Assembly: GCA_934130545.1 (NCBI GenBank)
Contig: CAKOYD010000004.1
Location: 1 to 64,000, forward strand
Source of the DNA: an uncultured Bacilli bacterium
GTDB lineage: Bacteria; Bacillota_I; Bacilli_A; RF39; UBA660
DNA: 64,000 bases
Direction of reading: 5' to 3'
Shown here: positions 26,444 through 34,345 of the stretch, piece by piece
Layout of the letters: the number at the start of each line of letters is the position of its first letter
Position numbering within the stretch: the stretch's first letter is position 1
The notes under the pieces: model-generated
The model's database searches: none
Told to the model about the DNA's origin: nothing
Seen by the model: the letters and a program-made list of their open reading frames with translations, nothing else
Program-made: the position numbers and the translations under genes

Positions 26444-26932
26444 ATGCTAAACATAGAAAAAATATATAAAGAAACAAAATATTTAGACGATTTATTTTCA
26501 TTACAATTTGATATCAAATCTCCTGAAATTATAAAAAAATATAAACTTGAATTATTGGTAGAATTTGGAGAACTAGCTAACGAAACAAGATGTTTTAAAT
26601 TTTGGTCAATAAATCAAACTGGTAAAAAAAATCGTATATTAGAAGAATATATTGACTGTTTATTTATGATATTATATTTTTGTAACATTACAAATGTATC
26701 TTTAAGGGAAAATTTTTCTGCAACAAGTAACAAGGATATTATAGAAACATTTCTGACACTTTATAAATTAGGAAATGATTTAGTCCAAAAGCTTGAAAAA
26801 GAAACTGTAAAAAAATTATTAGTAGAAATACTATATCTTTCACAATTGCTTGAATTCACATTAGAAGATTTAACAAATGAAACGAAACGAAAAAGCCAAA
26901 TTATTCAAAAAAGATTAAAAAGCAATTATTAA
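26444..26932 (+). CDS. dUTPase, dimeric (MazG-like, dUTPase_2) family
   Basis: A 162-residue all-alpha NTP pyrophosphatase of the dUTPase_2 (PF08761)/MazG-like type. Metal-binding motifs are LLVEFGELANETRCFKFW (E40, E43, E47) and LEEYIDCLFMILYF (E67/E68, D71). These enzymes hydrolyse dUTP to dUMP and pyrophosphate, and are common in low-GC bacteria and their phages. The ATG at 26444 follows GAAGTGA; an upstream in-frame extension lacks a site and overlaps the promoter. It is the second plus-strand gene of the element. No hairpin is evident after it, only T-rich sequence. Confidence 0.82.
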   Translation: MLNIEKIYKETKYLDDLFSLQFDIKSPEIIKKYKLELLVEFGELANETRCFKFWSINQTGKKNRILEEYIDCLFMILYFCNITNVSLRENFSATSNKDIIETFLTLYKLGNDLVQKLEKETVKKLLVEILYLSQLLEFTLEDLTNETKRKSQIIQKRLKSNY

Positions 26933-26997
26933 ATATATCTTTTTTTGTTTTTTTATTTATCTGATACTAAAAGTCTAAGTTTGAATAAATATGCAAA

Positions 26998-27025
26998 GAA
27001 AAAGTTCAACTTATAAGTCAAACTT
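26998..27025 (-). terminator. Terminator after the ParB-like gene
   Basis: Inverted repeat AAGTTTGACTT / AAGTTGAACTT (two wobble pairs) followed by TTTTTC on the minus strand. It begins at the stop codon of the out-of-frame ParB tail, implying that the longer reading frame was the original gene end. Confidence 0.55.
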
Positions 27026-27214
27026 AAAAAATTAAATCTTGAACAATTATATTTTCTTCTTCATTTTTATTTAATTTATTATATTCCATAATTGCATTTA
27101 TTATATATTGTTCTACATATCTTTTATCTCTTTGTTTTATTTCGGGTGGCAAAACATTTTCTATCTTTTCTTTATTGAAAGATATTTTATCATTTTGATT
27201 TCCCTTCTTTTCGT
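27024..27214 (-). pseudogene. Out-of-frame C-terminal tail of the ParB-like gene
   Basis: After the ParB stop, the next frame stays open for about 60 codons with no usable start codon. It reads ILNEKKGNQNDKISFNKEK, then VLPPEIKQRDKRYVEQY, matching the usual ParB/Spo0J-type end (E-K-P-N-Q-K, then a short helical domain). Removing one GA from the (GA)4 tract at 27222-27229 would fuse both frames exactly. It is therefore the lost C-terminus of the upstream gene. Confidence 0.7.
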
Positions 27215-27913
27215 TTAATATTCTCTCTCTAATATGTCAAAATCAATTTTTTTATCTTTTGCAATCTTTTTAATTTTAATTGCTTGTGCATGACTAGGTG
27301 TTACCAAACAATACTCAATAACTCCTAATACCAGTTTTTGTTCTGCAAATCCTAAATAAGATAACTCTACAGCTGGCTTTATACCCATAGTAAGACCGTT
27401 TTTATTTGTTTTTAAAACTGTTTCATCAACTAATGTTAATAATTCAGGTATTAAATAAGTTAATCTTATATATCTTCTTACCATTTCTCCAGATTCACTA
27501 TTTGCAATTGCATCTCTTGACTTATGCAACCCAGTTGCACATGTTTTTTTCCCTTGATGTTTTATAGCATCCATTTTCATTTTATAAGCAAATGCCTTTT
27601 CACTCGGCAAAACTCTTTCTCTATATATATTAGAATCCACCATAAATATTGTAGCTTCATCATCATTGAGTTCTTTTAATACAACTTCTATTTCTTGTAT
27701 TCCTAAAATTTCTAATGCTTTCTTTCTTCTATGACCAGATATTAATTCATATCTTCCATTTTCTTTTTCTCTTACCACCATAGGATTCAACAATCCATTT
27801 TCCTTAATACTTTTAACCAATTCCATTAACGAACTATCATTATTTACTAAAAATGGATGTTCTTTAAAATTATCTATCTTGCTTAGATTAACTTTAATTA
27901 ATTTATCATTCAT
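27215..27913 (-). CDS. ParB/RepB/Spo0J-like protein, truncated by frameshift
   Basis: A 232-residue ParB-like protein: the N-terminal ParB/Srx nuclease fold (about 1-95: NPMVVREKENGRYELISGHR, ALEILGIQEIEVVL, ERVLPSEKAFAY) and a helix-turn-helix (about 120-200: SGEMVRRYIRLTYLIPELL, TPSHAQAIKIKKIAKD). ParB proteins bind DNA and work in partition or in control of mobile elements. The frame ends early because of a GA-repeat shift; about 60 residues that normally close the protein follow in another frame. Its start overlaps the XRE gene's stop (ATGA), so the two are translationally coupled. Confidence 0.85.
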   Translation of the reverse strand: MNDKLIKVNLSKIDNFKEHPFLVNNDSSLMELVKSIKENGLLNPMVVREKENGRYELISGHRRKKALEILGIQEIEVVLKELNDDEATIFMVDSNIYRERVLPSEKAFAYKMKMDAIKHQGKKTCATGLHKSRDAIANSESGEMVRRYIRLTYLIPELLTLVDETVLKTNKNGLTMGIKPAVELSYLGFAEQKLVLGVIEYCLVTPSHAQAIKIKKIAKDKKIDFDILEREY

Positions 27914-28389
27914 AACCTATCTTCTCCTTTAATTTCATAATTTAATTTCCAGTTTAAATATTCCTCATAAGATATTTCGTGCTTTTCTCTTTTTATTTTT
28001 TGCTTTTTCCATTCTTGTAATGAATTAATTAATAATTTAATCTCTGGCTTATTAATATTTTTGACTTGTGATAAATCTAATCTATAATTTGGAATATACT
28101 CTTCAAGCCAAAAGAACAAATAAATTAAATCTTCAGGATTTTTATAATCATATTTCTTTAATGAATTAAAATTAACTTTAAGAAATTTGGCAATATCTTT
28201 TACTCTATCATCCTTTGGATTTCTATCTCCTTTCTCATATCTTGTCATCGTTCTTCTCTTGCATTCGCCAGTTAATCCCAAGTGTTCTGAAATTTTGTCC
28301 TGTGATAAATGTCTCAATTCTCTTACAAAAGCTATTCTAGATCCTTGAGATAAATCCCTTAATTCAGGTTTTACATACAACAATCGCAT
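27910..28389 (-). CDS. XRE-family DNA-binding regulator of the element
   Basis: A 159-residue protein with a helix-turn-helix in the first half (about 15-72: IAFVRELRHLSQDKISEHLG, RRTMTRYEKGDRNPKDDRVK, IAKFLKVNFNSLKKYD) and a helical C-terminal half ending EEYLNWKLNYEIKG. XRE/ParB pairs of this kind occur in integrative elements of Firmicutes, where the XRE protein is thought to regulate the element. ATG 28389 has AGGAGG at about seven bases. It reads away from ppdK and lies beyond the ppdK terminator. Confidence 0.82.
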   Translation of the reverse strand: MRLLYVKPELRDLSQGSRIAFVRELRHLSQDKISEHLGLTGECKRRTMTRYEKGDRNPKDDRVKDIAKFLKVNFNSLKKYDYKNPEDLIYLFFWLEEYIPNYRLDLSQVKNINKPEIKLLINSLQEWKKQKIKREKHEISYEEYLNWKLNYEIKGEDRL

Positions 28390-28434
28390 TTTTCTTACCT
28401 CCTAATTCTTGTCGCATATTATTTAATTTCAACC

Positions 28435-28479
28435 AAAAAAAGATTGAAATATGCGATAAAAGTATCTATTTCAATCTTT
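28435..28479 (-). terminator. Terminator now serving ppdK, supplied by the element
   Basis: A 13-bp perfect stem (28439-28451 with 28467-28479; AAAGATTGAAATA) followed by TTTT on the minus strand. It lies inside the element, replacing the native ppdK terminator. Confidence 0.8.
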
Positions 28480-28517
28480 AAAATAATATTTTTACTTCAA
28501 TTTAGAATTGGAAGTAA

Positions 28518-28533
28518 GAATGTTTAAACATTC
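28518..28533. repeat. Perfect 16-bp palindrome near the ppdK end of the element
   Basis: GAATGTTTAAACATTC is its own reverse complement. It lies between the ppdK stop and the XRE gene, so it may be an operator for the XRE protein or a recombination accessory site; neither is shown. Confidence 0.5.
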
Positions 28534-28583
28534 ATTTTTTTAGTTTTTTATATAATCATTGGATTTACAGTATTTTAAGTAAA

Positions 28584-31220
28584 TTACTTTCTATCCCCAG
28601 ATTTGATTGCGGCTTGAGCAGCAGCAAGTCTAGCAATAGGTACTCTAAATGGTGAGCAAGAAACATATGTTAATCCAACATTATGACAGAATTCAACACT
28701 AGATGGATCTCCACCATGTTCTCCACAAATACCAAGTTTAATATTTGGTCTTGTAGCCTTACCTTTTTCTACCGCCATTTTAACCAATTGACCAACACCT
28801 ACTTGATCTAATTTAGCAAATGGATCTTGTTCATAAATTTTCTTTTCATAATATGCACCTAGGAACTTACCAGCATCATCTCTAGAAAAACCAAATGTCA
28901 TTTGTGTTAAGTCATTAGTACCAAATGAGAAGAATTCAGCTTCAGTAGCAATTGCATCAGCAGTTAATGCTGCTCTTGGTATTTCAATCATAGTACCGAT
29001 ATGATACTCCATATCAGAACCTTTTTCTTTCTTAACAAGTTCAGCAGTTTCTACTACTATATCTTTAACATATTTTAATTCTTTAACTTCTCCAACAAGT
29101 GGAATCATAATTTCAGGAACAATATCGTATCCTTCTTCTTCATGAACTTCAATTGCAGCTTCCATTAAAGCACGAGTTTGCATTCTAGCAATTTCTGGAT
29201 AAGTAACTGCTAAACGGCATCCTCTATGACCCATCATTGGGTTAAATTCATGTAATTCGTTGCATACATCAATAATATGTTCTACAGTCATTCCCATAGC
29301 TTCAGCAAGTTCTTTCATTTCAGCTTCTGTTTTAGGAATAAACTCATGAAGTGGTGGATCAATATAACGTACAGTCATAGGTAATCCTTTTAATTCCTTA
29401 TACATTTCTTTAAAGTCGCCTTTTTGATATGGAATTAATAAACTTAGATATTTTTCTCTATCTTCAACTGTTTCAGATAAAATCATTCTTCTTAAGTTAA
29501 ATATTCTTTCTTCATCAAAGAACATATGTTCTGTACGACAAAGTCCAATACCTTCAGCACCTAATTCAATAGCTTTTCTAGTATCTTTTGGTGTATCAGC
29601 ATTAGTTCTAACACCTAACTTACGATATTTATCAGCCCATGCCATAACACGACCAAATTCACCTGCTATAGTAGCATCAACTGTTGGAATAGCACCATCA
29701 TAAATATTACCAGTAGTACCATCAATAGAAATTATATCTCCCTCATGATATACTTTACCAGCTAAAGTAAATTCTTTCTTAGCTTCATTCATTATAATAT
29801 CGCCACAACCAGATACACAGCAAGTACCCATGCCACGAGCAACAACTGCTGCATGAGATGTCATACCACCACGTACTGTTAAAATACCTTGAGCAGCTTT
29901 CATACCTGTAATATCTTCAGGAGAAGTTTCAAGTCTAACTAATACAACTTTCTCTCCTTTACCACCGATACCATAAGTAGCTGCATCTTCAGCAGTAAAT
30001 ACAACTTTACCACAAGCAGCACCAGGAGAAGCACCCAAACCTTTTCCGACAGGCATAGCAGCCTTTAAAGCTTTACTATCAAATTGAGGATGTAATAATG
30101 TATCTAAGTTTCTAGGATCAATCATTAATACAGCTTCTTCTTCAGTTCTCATTCCTTCATCAACTAAATCACAAGCAATCTTTAAAGCAGCTTGAGCAGT
30201 TCTCTTACCATTTCTTGTTTGTAACATGTATAATTTACCATGTTCTACAGTAAATTCCATATCTTGCATATCACGATAATGGTTCTCTAAAGTAGTACAT
30301 ACTTTTTTAAATTCTTCAAAAGCTTCAGGGAATTTATCAGCCATTTCAGATATCTTCATTGGAGTTCTAACACCAGCAACAACATCTTCACCTTGCGCAT
30401 TAGTTAAGAATTCACCAAATAATCCTTTTTCACCAGTAGCAGGGTCTCTTGTAAAGGCAACACCTGTACCACAATCATCTCCCATATTACCAAATGCCAT
30501 TGATTGAACATTAACAGCAGTTCCCCAAGAATATGGAATATCATTATCTCTACGATAAACATTAGCACGTGGATTATCCCAAGATCTAAATACAGCCTTA
30601 ATAGCACCCATTAATTGTTCTTTTGGATCATCAGGAAAATCTACACCAATTTTAATTTTATATTCTTCTTTAAACTCTCTAGCTAATTCTTTTAAATCAT
30701 CAGCAGTAAGTTCAACATCTAACTTAACATTCTTTTCTTCTTTCATCTTATCAATTAATTGTTCAAAGTATTTCTTACCAACTTCCATAACAACATCAGA
30801 ATACATTTGAATAAATCTACGATAACAATCCCAAGCCCATCTAGGATTATTAGACTTTTCTGCAAGAACATTAACTACTTCTTCATTTAAACCTAAATTA
30901 AGAATAGTATCCATCATACCAGGCATACTAGCTCTAGCACCACTTCTAACAGAAACTAATAATGGATTTTCTTTATCTCCAAATTTCTTTCCTGTAATCT
31001 CTTCCATCTTAACAATATACTCATTAATTTGGCTTTGAATTTCATCATTAATTGTACGTCCATCTTCATAGTACTTAGTACAAGCTTCAGTAGTAATAGT
31101 AAATCCCTGTGGAACTGGCAAACCAATATTTGTCATTTCCGCTAAATTAGCACCTTTACCACCAAGAAGGTTTCTCATATCAGCATTACCTTCTGTAAAC
31201 AAATAAACATATTTTGTCAT
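28584..31220 (-). CDS. ppdK: Pyruvate, phosphate dikinase
   Basis: PPDK interconverts pyruvate, ATP and phosphate with phosphoenolpyruvate, AMP and pyrophosphate; in anaerobic gut bacteria it often runs glycolytically. The 878-residue protein is full length: ATP-grasp domain from KYVYLFTEGNADMRNLLGGK with SVRSGARASMPGMMDTILNL, the phosphohistidine domain LTVRGGMTSHAAVVARGMGT, and the PEP-binding TIM barrel with LGICGEHGGDPSSVEF carrying the catalytic cysteine. AAAGGATG precedes the ATG. The last ten codons come from the inserted element (SGDRK end) and differ from the displaced native end. Confidence 0.98.
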   Translation of the reverse strand: MTKYVYLFTEGNADMRNLLGGKGANLAEMTNIGLPVPQGFTITTEACTKYYEDGRTINDEIQSQINEYIVKMEEITGKKFGDKENPLLVSVRSGARASMPGMMDTILNLGLNEEVVNVLAEKSNNPRWAWDCYRRFIQMYSDVVMEVGKKYFEQLIDKMKEEKNVKLDVELTADDLKELAREFKEEYKIKIGVDFPDDPKEQLMGAIKAVFRSWDNPRANVYRRDNDIPYSWGTAVNVQSMAFGNMGDDCGTGVAFTRDPATGEKGLFGEFLTNAQGEDVVAGVRTPMKISEMADKFPEAFEEFKKVCTTLENHYRDMQDMEFTVEHGKLYMLQTRNGKRTAQAALKIACDLVDEGMRTEEEAVLMIDPRNLDTLLHPQFDSKALKAAMPVGKGLGASPGAACGKVVFTAEDAATYGIGGKGEKVVLVRLETSPEDITGMKAAQGILTVRGGMTSHAAVVARGMGTCCVSGCGDIIMNEAKKEFTLAGKVYHEGDIISIDGTTGNIYDGAIPTVDATIAGEFGRVMAWADKYRKLGVRTNADTPKDTRKAIELGAEGIGLCRTEHMFFDEERIFNLRRMILSETVEDREKYLSLLIPYQKGDFKEMYKELKGLPMTVRYIDPPLHEFIPKTEAEMKELAEAMGMTVEHIIDVCNELHEFNPMMGHRGCRLAVTYPEIARMQTRALMEAAIEVHEEEGYDIVPEIMIPLVGEVKELKYVKDIVVETAELVKKEKGSDMEYHIGTMIEIPRAALTADAIATEAEFFSFGTNDLTQMTFGFSRDDAGKFLGAYYEKKIYEQDPFAKLDQVGVGQLVKMAVEKGKATRPNIKLGICGEHGGDPSSVEFCHNVGLTYVSCSPFRVPIARLAAAQAAIKSGDRK
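28612..28616 (-). other. Attachment-site core at the ppdK end of the element
   Basis: CAAGC (minus strand) within the codons for A-Q-A of ppdK. The same five bases occur at 19705-19709 in front of the displaced native tail. The crossover of the serine recombinase should lie within it. Confidence 0.6.
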
Positions 31221-31248
31221 TTTATCATCCTTTCATCAGTATGTTTTT

Positions 31249-31277
31249 ATAATACCAAATCTAGACAAATAATTCAA
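31249..31277 (-). promoter_or_regulatory. Promoter of ppdK
   Basis: Minus-strand TTGAAT (31272-31277) and TATTAT (31249-31254) spaced by 17 bases, about 29 bases before the start codon. Confidence 0.6.
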
Positions 31278-31312
31278 TAAAAATATCTAAATTTTACTTA
31301 TAATTTACATAG

Positions 31313-31345
31313 AAAAATACTATTACTAATCTCTTAATAATAGTA
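31313..31345 (-). terminator. Terminator after the decayed sigma-like gene
   Basis: Stem TACTATTA / TAATAGTA followed by TTTTTC on the minus strand, directly after the last codon of the gene fragment. Confidence 0.7.
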
Positions 31346-31937
31346 CTAATTATTCTTACCTTTTTTTCTTTCTCTTATAAGTTTTCTCCTTATTTTAGGA
31401 ACCAAAGAATTATAATATTGTAATCTCTCATCGCTATTCATCACAGATACTGGATTATCTAAATTATTTCCATATCTTAATTTAATTAATTCTATATCAT
31501 CATCTGGTAAAATCTTTAAGACATTATCAATTTCTTCTCTAGTATAATCACTAAAAAGTTCATATATAGTTGCTTGCCTTTTCCTTGTATTACTTCTTAA
31601 CTTATTAATATTACTACTTATTATTCTAAAAACAACATCTTTAGAAATAGACATCATATCAGCTATCTCTTGTTGAGTATGTGCTTTTCCATCATAAAAA
31701 CCAAAATATAACATTATTACCTTTAGATCTCGTTCCTTCAAACGTCTCATAATATTCATATATCATCCTATTATAATCTTTTTCAATATATTCATCTTCT
31801 ATATCAATTTCACTAGGAATAACATACCCTAATTGAATATCTCCCTGCTTCATCTTTTTAAATAAAATTAATACTTCTTCTTTAGATGACTTTTTAGGAA
31901 GTTGTTTTGTATCTATAAATAATTCATAATAATTCAT
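31346..31937 (-). pseudogene. Decayed sigma-70-like paralog with one repeat unit
   Basis: A shrunken copy of the neighbouring 699-residue gene. Reading begins at ATG 31937 (GGAGA upstream) with YELFIDTKQLPKKSSKEEVL, matching the paralog's NELFIDGEIPKRLSNKEVL, then lacks the core of sigma region 2, and shifts frame near 31740. The other frame continues with ERDLKVIMLYFGFYDGK, a helix-turn-helix (QQEIADMMSISKDVVFRII) and one YELFSDYTREEIDNVLK repeat. At least one deletion and one frameshift are needed to explain it. A 137-residue C-terminal product could still be made from an internal start. Confidence 0.75.
31446..31571 (-). repeat. Sigma-4-like repeat, copy in the decayed paralog
   Basis: About 125 bp encoding IYELFSDYTREEI, then DDDIELIKLRYGNNLDNPVS. 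It is the most diverged of four copies. Confidence 0.8.
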
Positions 31938-31959
31938 CTTGGTATCTCCATTTCTATAA

Positions 31960-34059
31960 TTACTTATTCTTACTTCTTTTTAACGTATTACCTCTATTAC
32001 TTAGCAAACGTTCCATCTTACGCACTAAATAAGTATAAAATCTAACTCTTTCATAAAAATTTATAGCAGATACTGGATTATCTAAATCATTTCCATATCT
32101 TAATCTTAATAATTCTTTATCTTCATCTGATAATTCTTCTATCATTTCATTTATTTCTTCTCTAGTATAATCACTTAAAAGTTCATATATTGTTCTTAAT
32201 TTCTTTTTACAATTATCATCTTTAATTGCTTCCATACCATTTTCTAATAATTGCATGTTTTCTCTTAATTTACCAAGACTTTCCTTTATTAATTTATAAA
32301 TATATGTTGTAGAAACTGGCATCATGTTTGATATCTCAAAAACACTATACCTTTTACCATCCACAAATCCAAAATAAAGACTTATTATTCTTCTATTACG
32401 TTCATTCAAACATTCCATGCTTTGTTGTAGTAACTTCAACTGTGCATCATCATATATTTTTTTAATATAATCTCTTTCCATATCTACTTTACTTAGAAGA
32501 ATATTTCTTAATTTAACATTATTACCAAATTTATCAGGATAAATAATATCATCAAAACTAATTTTATCTTGATAAGTATTTAATTCTTTCAAAAACATAT
32601 TTATTTCTTCATTAATACATTTTTTTGCATACAATAAAAAGTCTCTATCGTCTGATTTACTATAAATATCAACAGCCTTAACAAGTCCAAGACATCCAAT
32701 TGCTACTAACTCTTTTTTATCATAACAAACATCCATAAAATTATTTTTAACATATTGGATAACTAAACCAATATTCTTAGTAATTAACTCTTCTCTTGCT
32801 TTCATATCTCCCTGTCTTAATCTTCTCAATAATGCCAATACTTCCTTCTTGGTTAATTCTTTAAAAAAGACATCACAAATAAATAAATCATTACAACTTA
32901 TACGAGTTCCACTATCTTCTAATGTATTTTCATTATTACCTGTTTTTGCTAATAAACGTTTCATTTTAGGATATAAACAAGAATAGAACTTACATCTTTG
33001 TTCATAATCAATTGTAGATACTGGATTATCTAAATCATTACCATATCTTAATCTCAATAATTCTTTATCTTCATCTGATAATTCGCTTATTACCTTATCT
33101 ATTTCTTCTCTAGTATAATCTCCTAAAAGTTCATATATAGTTTGTAATTTATTAGACTTGTTATTAAATCCTACTTTACATGCCAATATTTTTTTCATTT
33201 TAGGAACTAAATAAGAGTTAAACATACCATTATTCTTATGATCTATTATGGATACTGGATTGTCTAAATCATTTCCATATCTTAATCTCAATAATTCTTT
33301 ATCTTCATCTGATAATTCTTCTATTATTTCATCTATTTCTTCTCTAGTATAATCACTTAAAAGTTCATATATAGTTCTTATGTTTAACTGCCTTTTTCTT
33401 ATTGGTTCATTGCCAAGTTCTAATCGTTGTATATTTTCTTTCATATGTTCTAAACTGTCATTCATTATTTCATATATACGTGTATGACTTACATTCATCA
33501 TATCTGCTATCTCTCGATGAGTATATATCTTACCATCATAAAATCCAAAATAAAGCATAATTATTTTCTTACTACGTTCATTTAAACAGTTCATACTTTG
33601 CTGTAATAATCCATACATATAATTATTATAATCTTTCTCTTCAAACATTTCTTCAATACTAACATCATCAGACAAATTATCCTTTAACTTAACACCATTA
33701 AATCCATCATCAAAACTTAAAATATTACTATCTTTATTTAATCTATTTATAAAGTATTCTATCTCTCTATGAATATAATTCCCAATATGTGTTGAAAAAT
33801 ATTTATGCTTTAACATATCAAAATTATCAATACCTTTAATAAGTCCAAGACATCCAACTGCTACCAATTCTCTCTTATCACAACATACATCATTAAAATT
33901 ATTTTTAACACATTGAATAACTAAATCAATATTACCACTAATTAACTCTTCTCTAGCTTTCATATCTCCTTGTTTCATTCTATCAAATAATACTAGTACT
34001 TCTTTATTCGATAATCTTTTAGGAATCTCTCCATCAATAAATAATTCATTATTTTTCAT
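31960..34059 (-). CDS. Tandem sigma-70-like protein with three sigma-4-like repeats
   Basis: A 699-residue protein made by internal duplication. Unit 1 (about 1-215) has a sigma region 2-like part (KQGDMKAREELISGNIDLVI, ELVAVGCLGLIKGIDNFD, FSTHIGNYIHREI) and region 4-like helix-turn-helix (NERSKKIIMLYFGF, HREIADMMNVSHTRIYEIM). Two ~60-residue repeats follow (TIYELLSDYTREEIDEIIEE, SDEDKELLRLRYGNDLDNPV). Unit 2 (about 388-625) repeats both parts (FKELTKKEVLALLRRLRQGD, ELVAIGCLGLVKAVD), and a third repeat closes the protein. Region 2 resembles sporulation sigmas of the SigK/SigG type. Two fused sigma units in one chain are unusual. GGTGAT precedes the ATG. Its DNA target is unknown. Confidence 0.78.
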   Translation of the reverse strand: MKNNELFIDGEIPKRLSNKEVLVLFDRMKQGDMKAREELISGNIDLVIQCVKNNFNDVCCDKRELVAVGCLGLIKGIDNFDMLKHKYFSTHIGNYIHREIEYFINRLNKDSNILSFDDGFNGVKLKDNLSDDVSIEEMFEEKDYNNYMYGLLQQSMNCLNERSKKIIMLYFGFYDGKIYTHREIADMMNVSHTRIYEIMNDSLEHMKENIQRLELGNEPIRKRQLNIRTIYELLSDYTREEIDEIIEELSDEDKELLRLRYGNDLDNPVSIIDHKNNGMFNSYLVPKMKKILACKVGFNNKSNKLQTIYELLGDYTREEIDKVISELSDEDKELLRLRYGNDLDNPVSTIDYEQRCKFYSCLYPKMKRLLAKTGNNENTLEDSGTRISCNDLFICDVFFKELTKKEVLALLRRLRQGDMKAREELITKNIGLVIQYVKNNFMDVCYDKKELVAIGCLGLVKAVDIYSKSDDRDFLLYAKKCINEEINMFLKELNTYQDKISFDDIIYPDKFGNNVKLRNILLSKVDMERDYIKKIYDDAQLKLLQQSMECLNERNRRIISLYFGFVDGKRYSVFEISNMMPVSTTYIYKLIKESLGKLRENMQLLENGMEAIKDDNCKKKLRTIYELLSDYTREEINEMIEELSDEDKELLRLRYGNDLDNPVSAINFYERVRFYTYLVRKMERLLSNRGNTLKRSKNK
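32069..32193 (-). repeat. Sigma-4-like repeat, third copy in the tandem protein
   Basis: About 125 bp closing the 699-residue protein (YELLSDYTREEINEMIEELS, DEDKELLRLRYGNDLDNPVS). It is nearly identical in DNA to the two upstream copies. Confidence 0.85.
33017..33142 (-). repeat. Sigma-4-like repeat, second copy in the tandem protein
   Basis: About 125 bp (YELLGDYTREEIDKVISELS, then DEDKELLRLRYG), differing from the other copies at only a few positions. Confidence 0.85.
33251..33376 (-). repeat. Sigma-4-like repeat, first copy in the tandem protein
   Basis: About 125 bp (YELLSDYTREEIDEIIEELS, then DEDKELLRLRYGNDLDNPVS), starting about 230 residues into the protein. Confidence 0.85.
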
Positions 34060-34123
34060 ATAAAATCACCATTAATCCCCTTAAGTAGCCATTATTATAC
34101 CACAATTTTAAAAAAATACTAGA

Positions 34124-34345
34124 TTATTTTAATACATCCAAAAAAGATTGAATCATATTAATATTATCTAGTACTTTATTTAACTTATCTTTTCTAGTTA
34201 ACTTATACTTATCCAACATATCATTATAAAATTCTTTAAATAAATAAGGATCTCTATTTAAATACTTATACCAATAACTATTTTCTCTAATAAATCTTTG
34301 TAATCTAGGATCAGATTTAATTTTATACTGTGTTTCTAAATCCAT
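34124..34345 (-). CDS. ylbE: YlbE-like protein
   Basis: A 73-residue protein matching the YlbE-like family: a pattern of DPRLQRFIRENSYWYKYLNR followed by P-Y-L-F and a helical tail. In B. subtilis ylbE follows ylbD, exactly as here. Function unknown. Its ATG overlaps the stop of ylbD (TAATG), indicating translational coupling. Confidence 0.8.
   Translation of the reverse strand: MDLETQYKIKSDPRLQRFIRENSYWYKYLNRDPYLFKEFYNDMLDKYKLTRKDKLNKVLDNINMIQSFLDVLK

Larger units (their letters stand above)
19705..28616. mobile_element. 8.9-kb integrative element inserted in the 3' end of ppdK
   Basis: Bounded by CAAGC (19705-19709 and 28612-28616, read on the minus strand), inside the ppdK stop region on one side and next to the displaced ppdK tail on the other. 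It carries a large serine recombinase, a HEPN-motif protein, ASCH, an MvaI/BcnI-type restriction-modification pair, a dUTPase, and XRE plus ParB-like genes. The element supplies a replacement for the last codons of ppdK, so the host gene stays intact. No relaxase, coupling protein or capsid genes are present; it is either mobilised in trans or a defence-carrying recombinase element. Confidence 0.75.

Noticed and set aside
19640..28616. Conjugative element or prophage
   Set aside because: No relaxase, coupling protein, type IV secretion, capsid or terminase genes are visible between the attachment cores.
31692..31937. Independent 81-residue gene before the decayed sigma fragment
   Set aside because: Its start matches the tandem sigma protein and its end is a frameshifted reading of the same ancestral gene.
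31446..33376. Four ~125-bp near-identical direct repeats, as a possible CRISPR-like array
   Set aside because: Units are in coding frame, spaced irregularly, and encode a protein repeat; spacing and length do not fit CRISPR. No cas genes are present.
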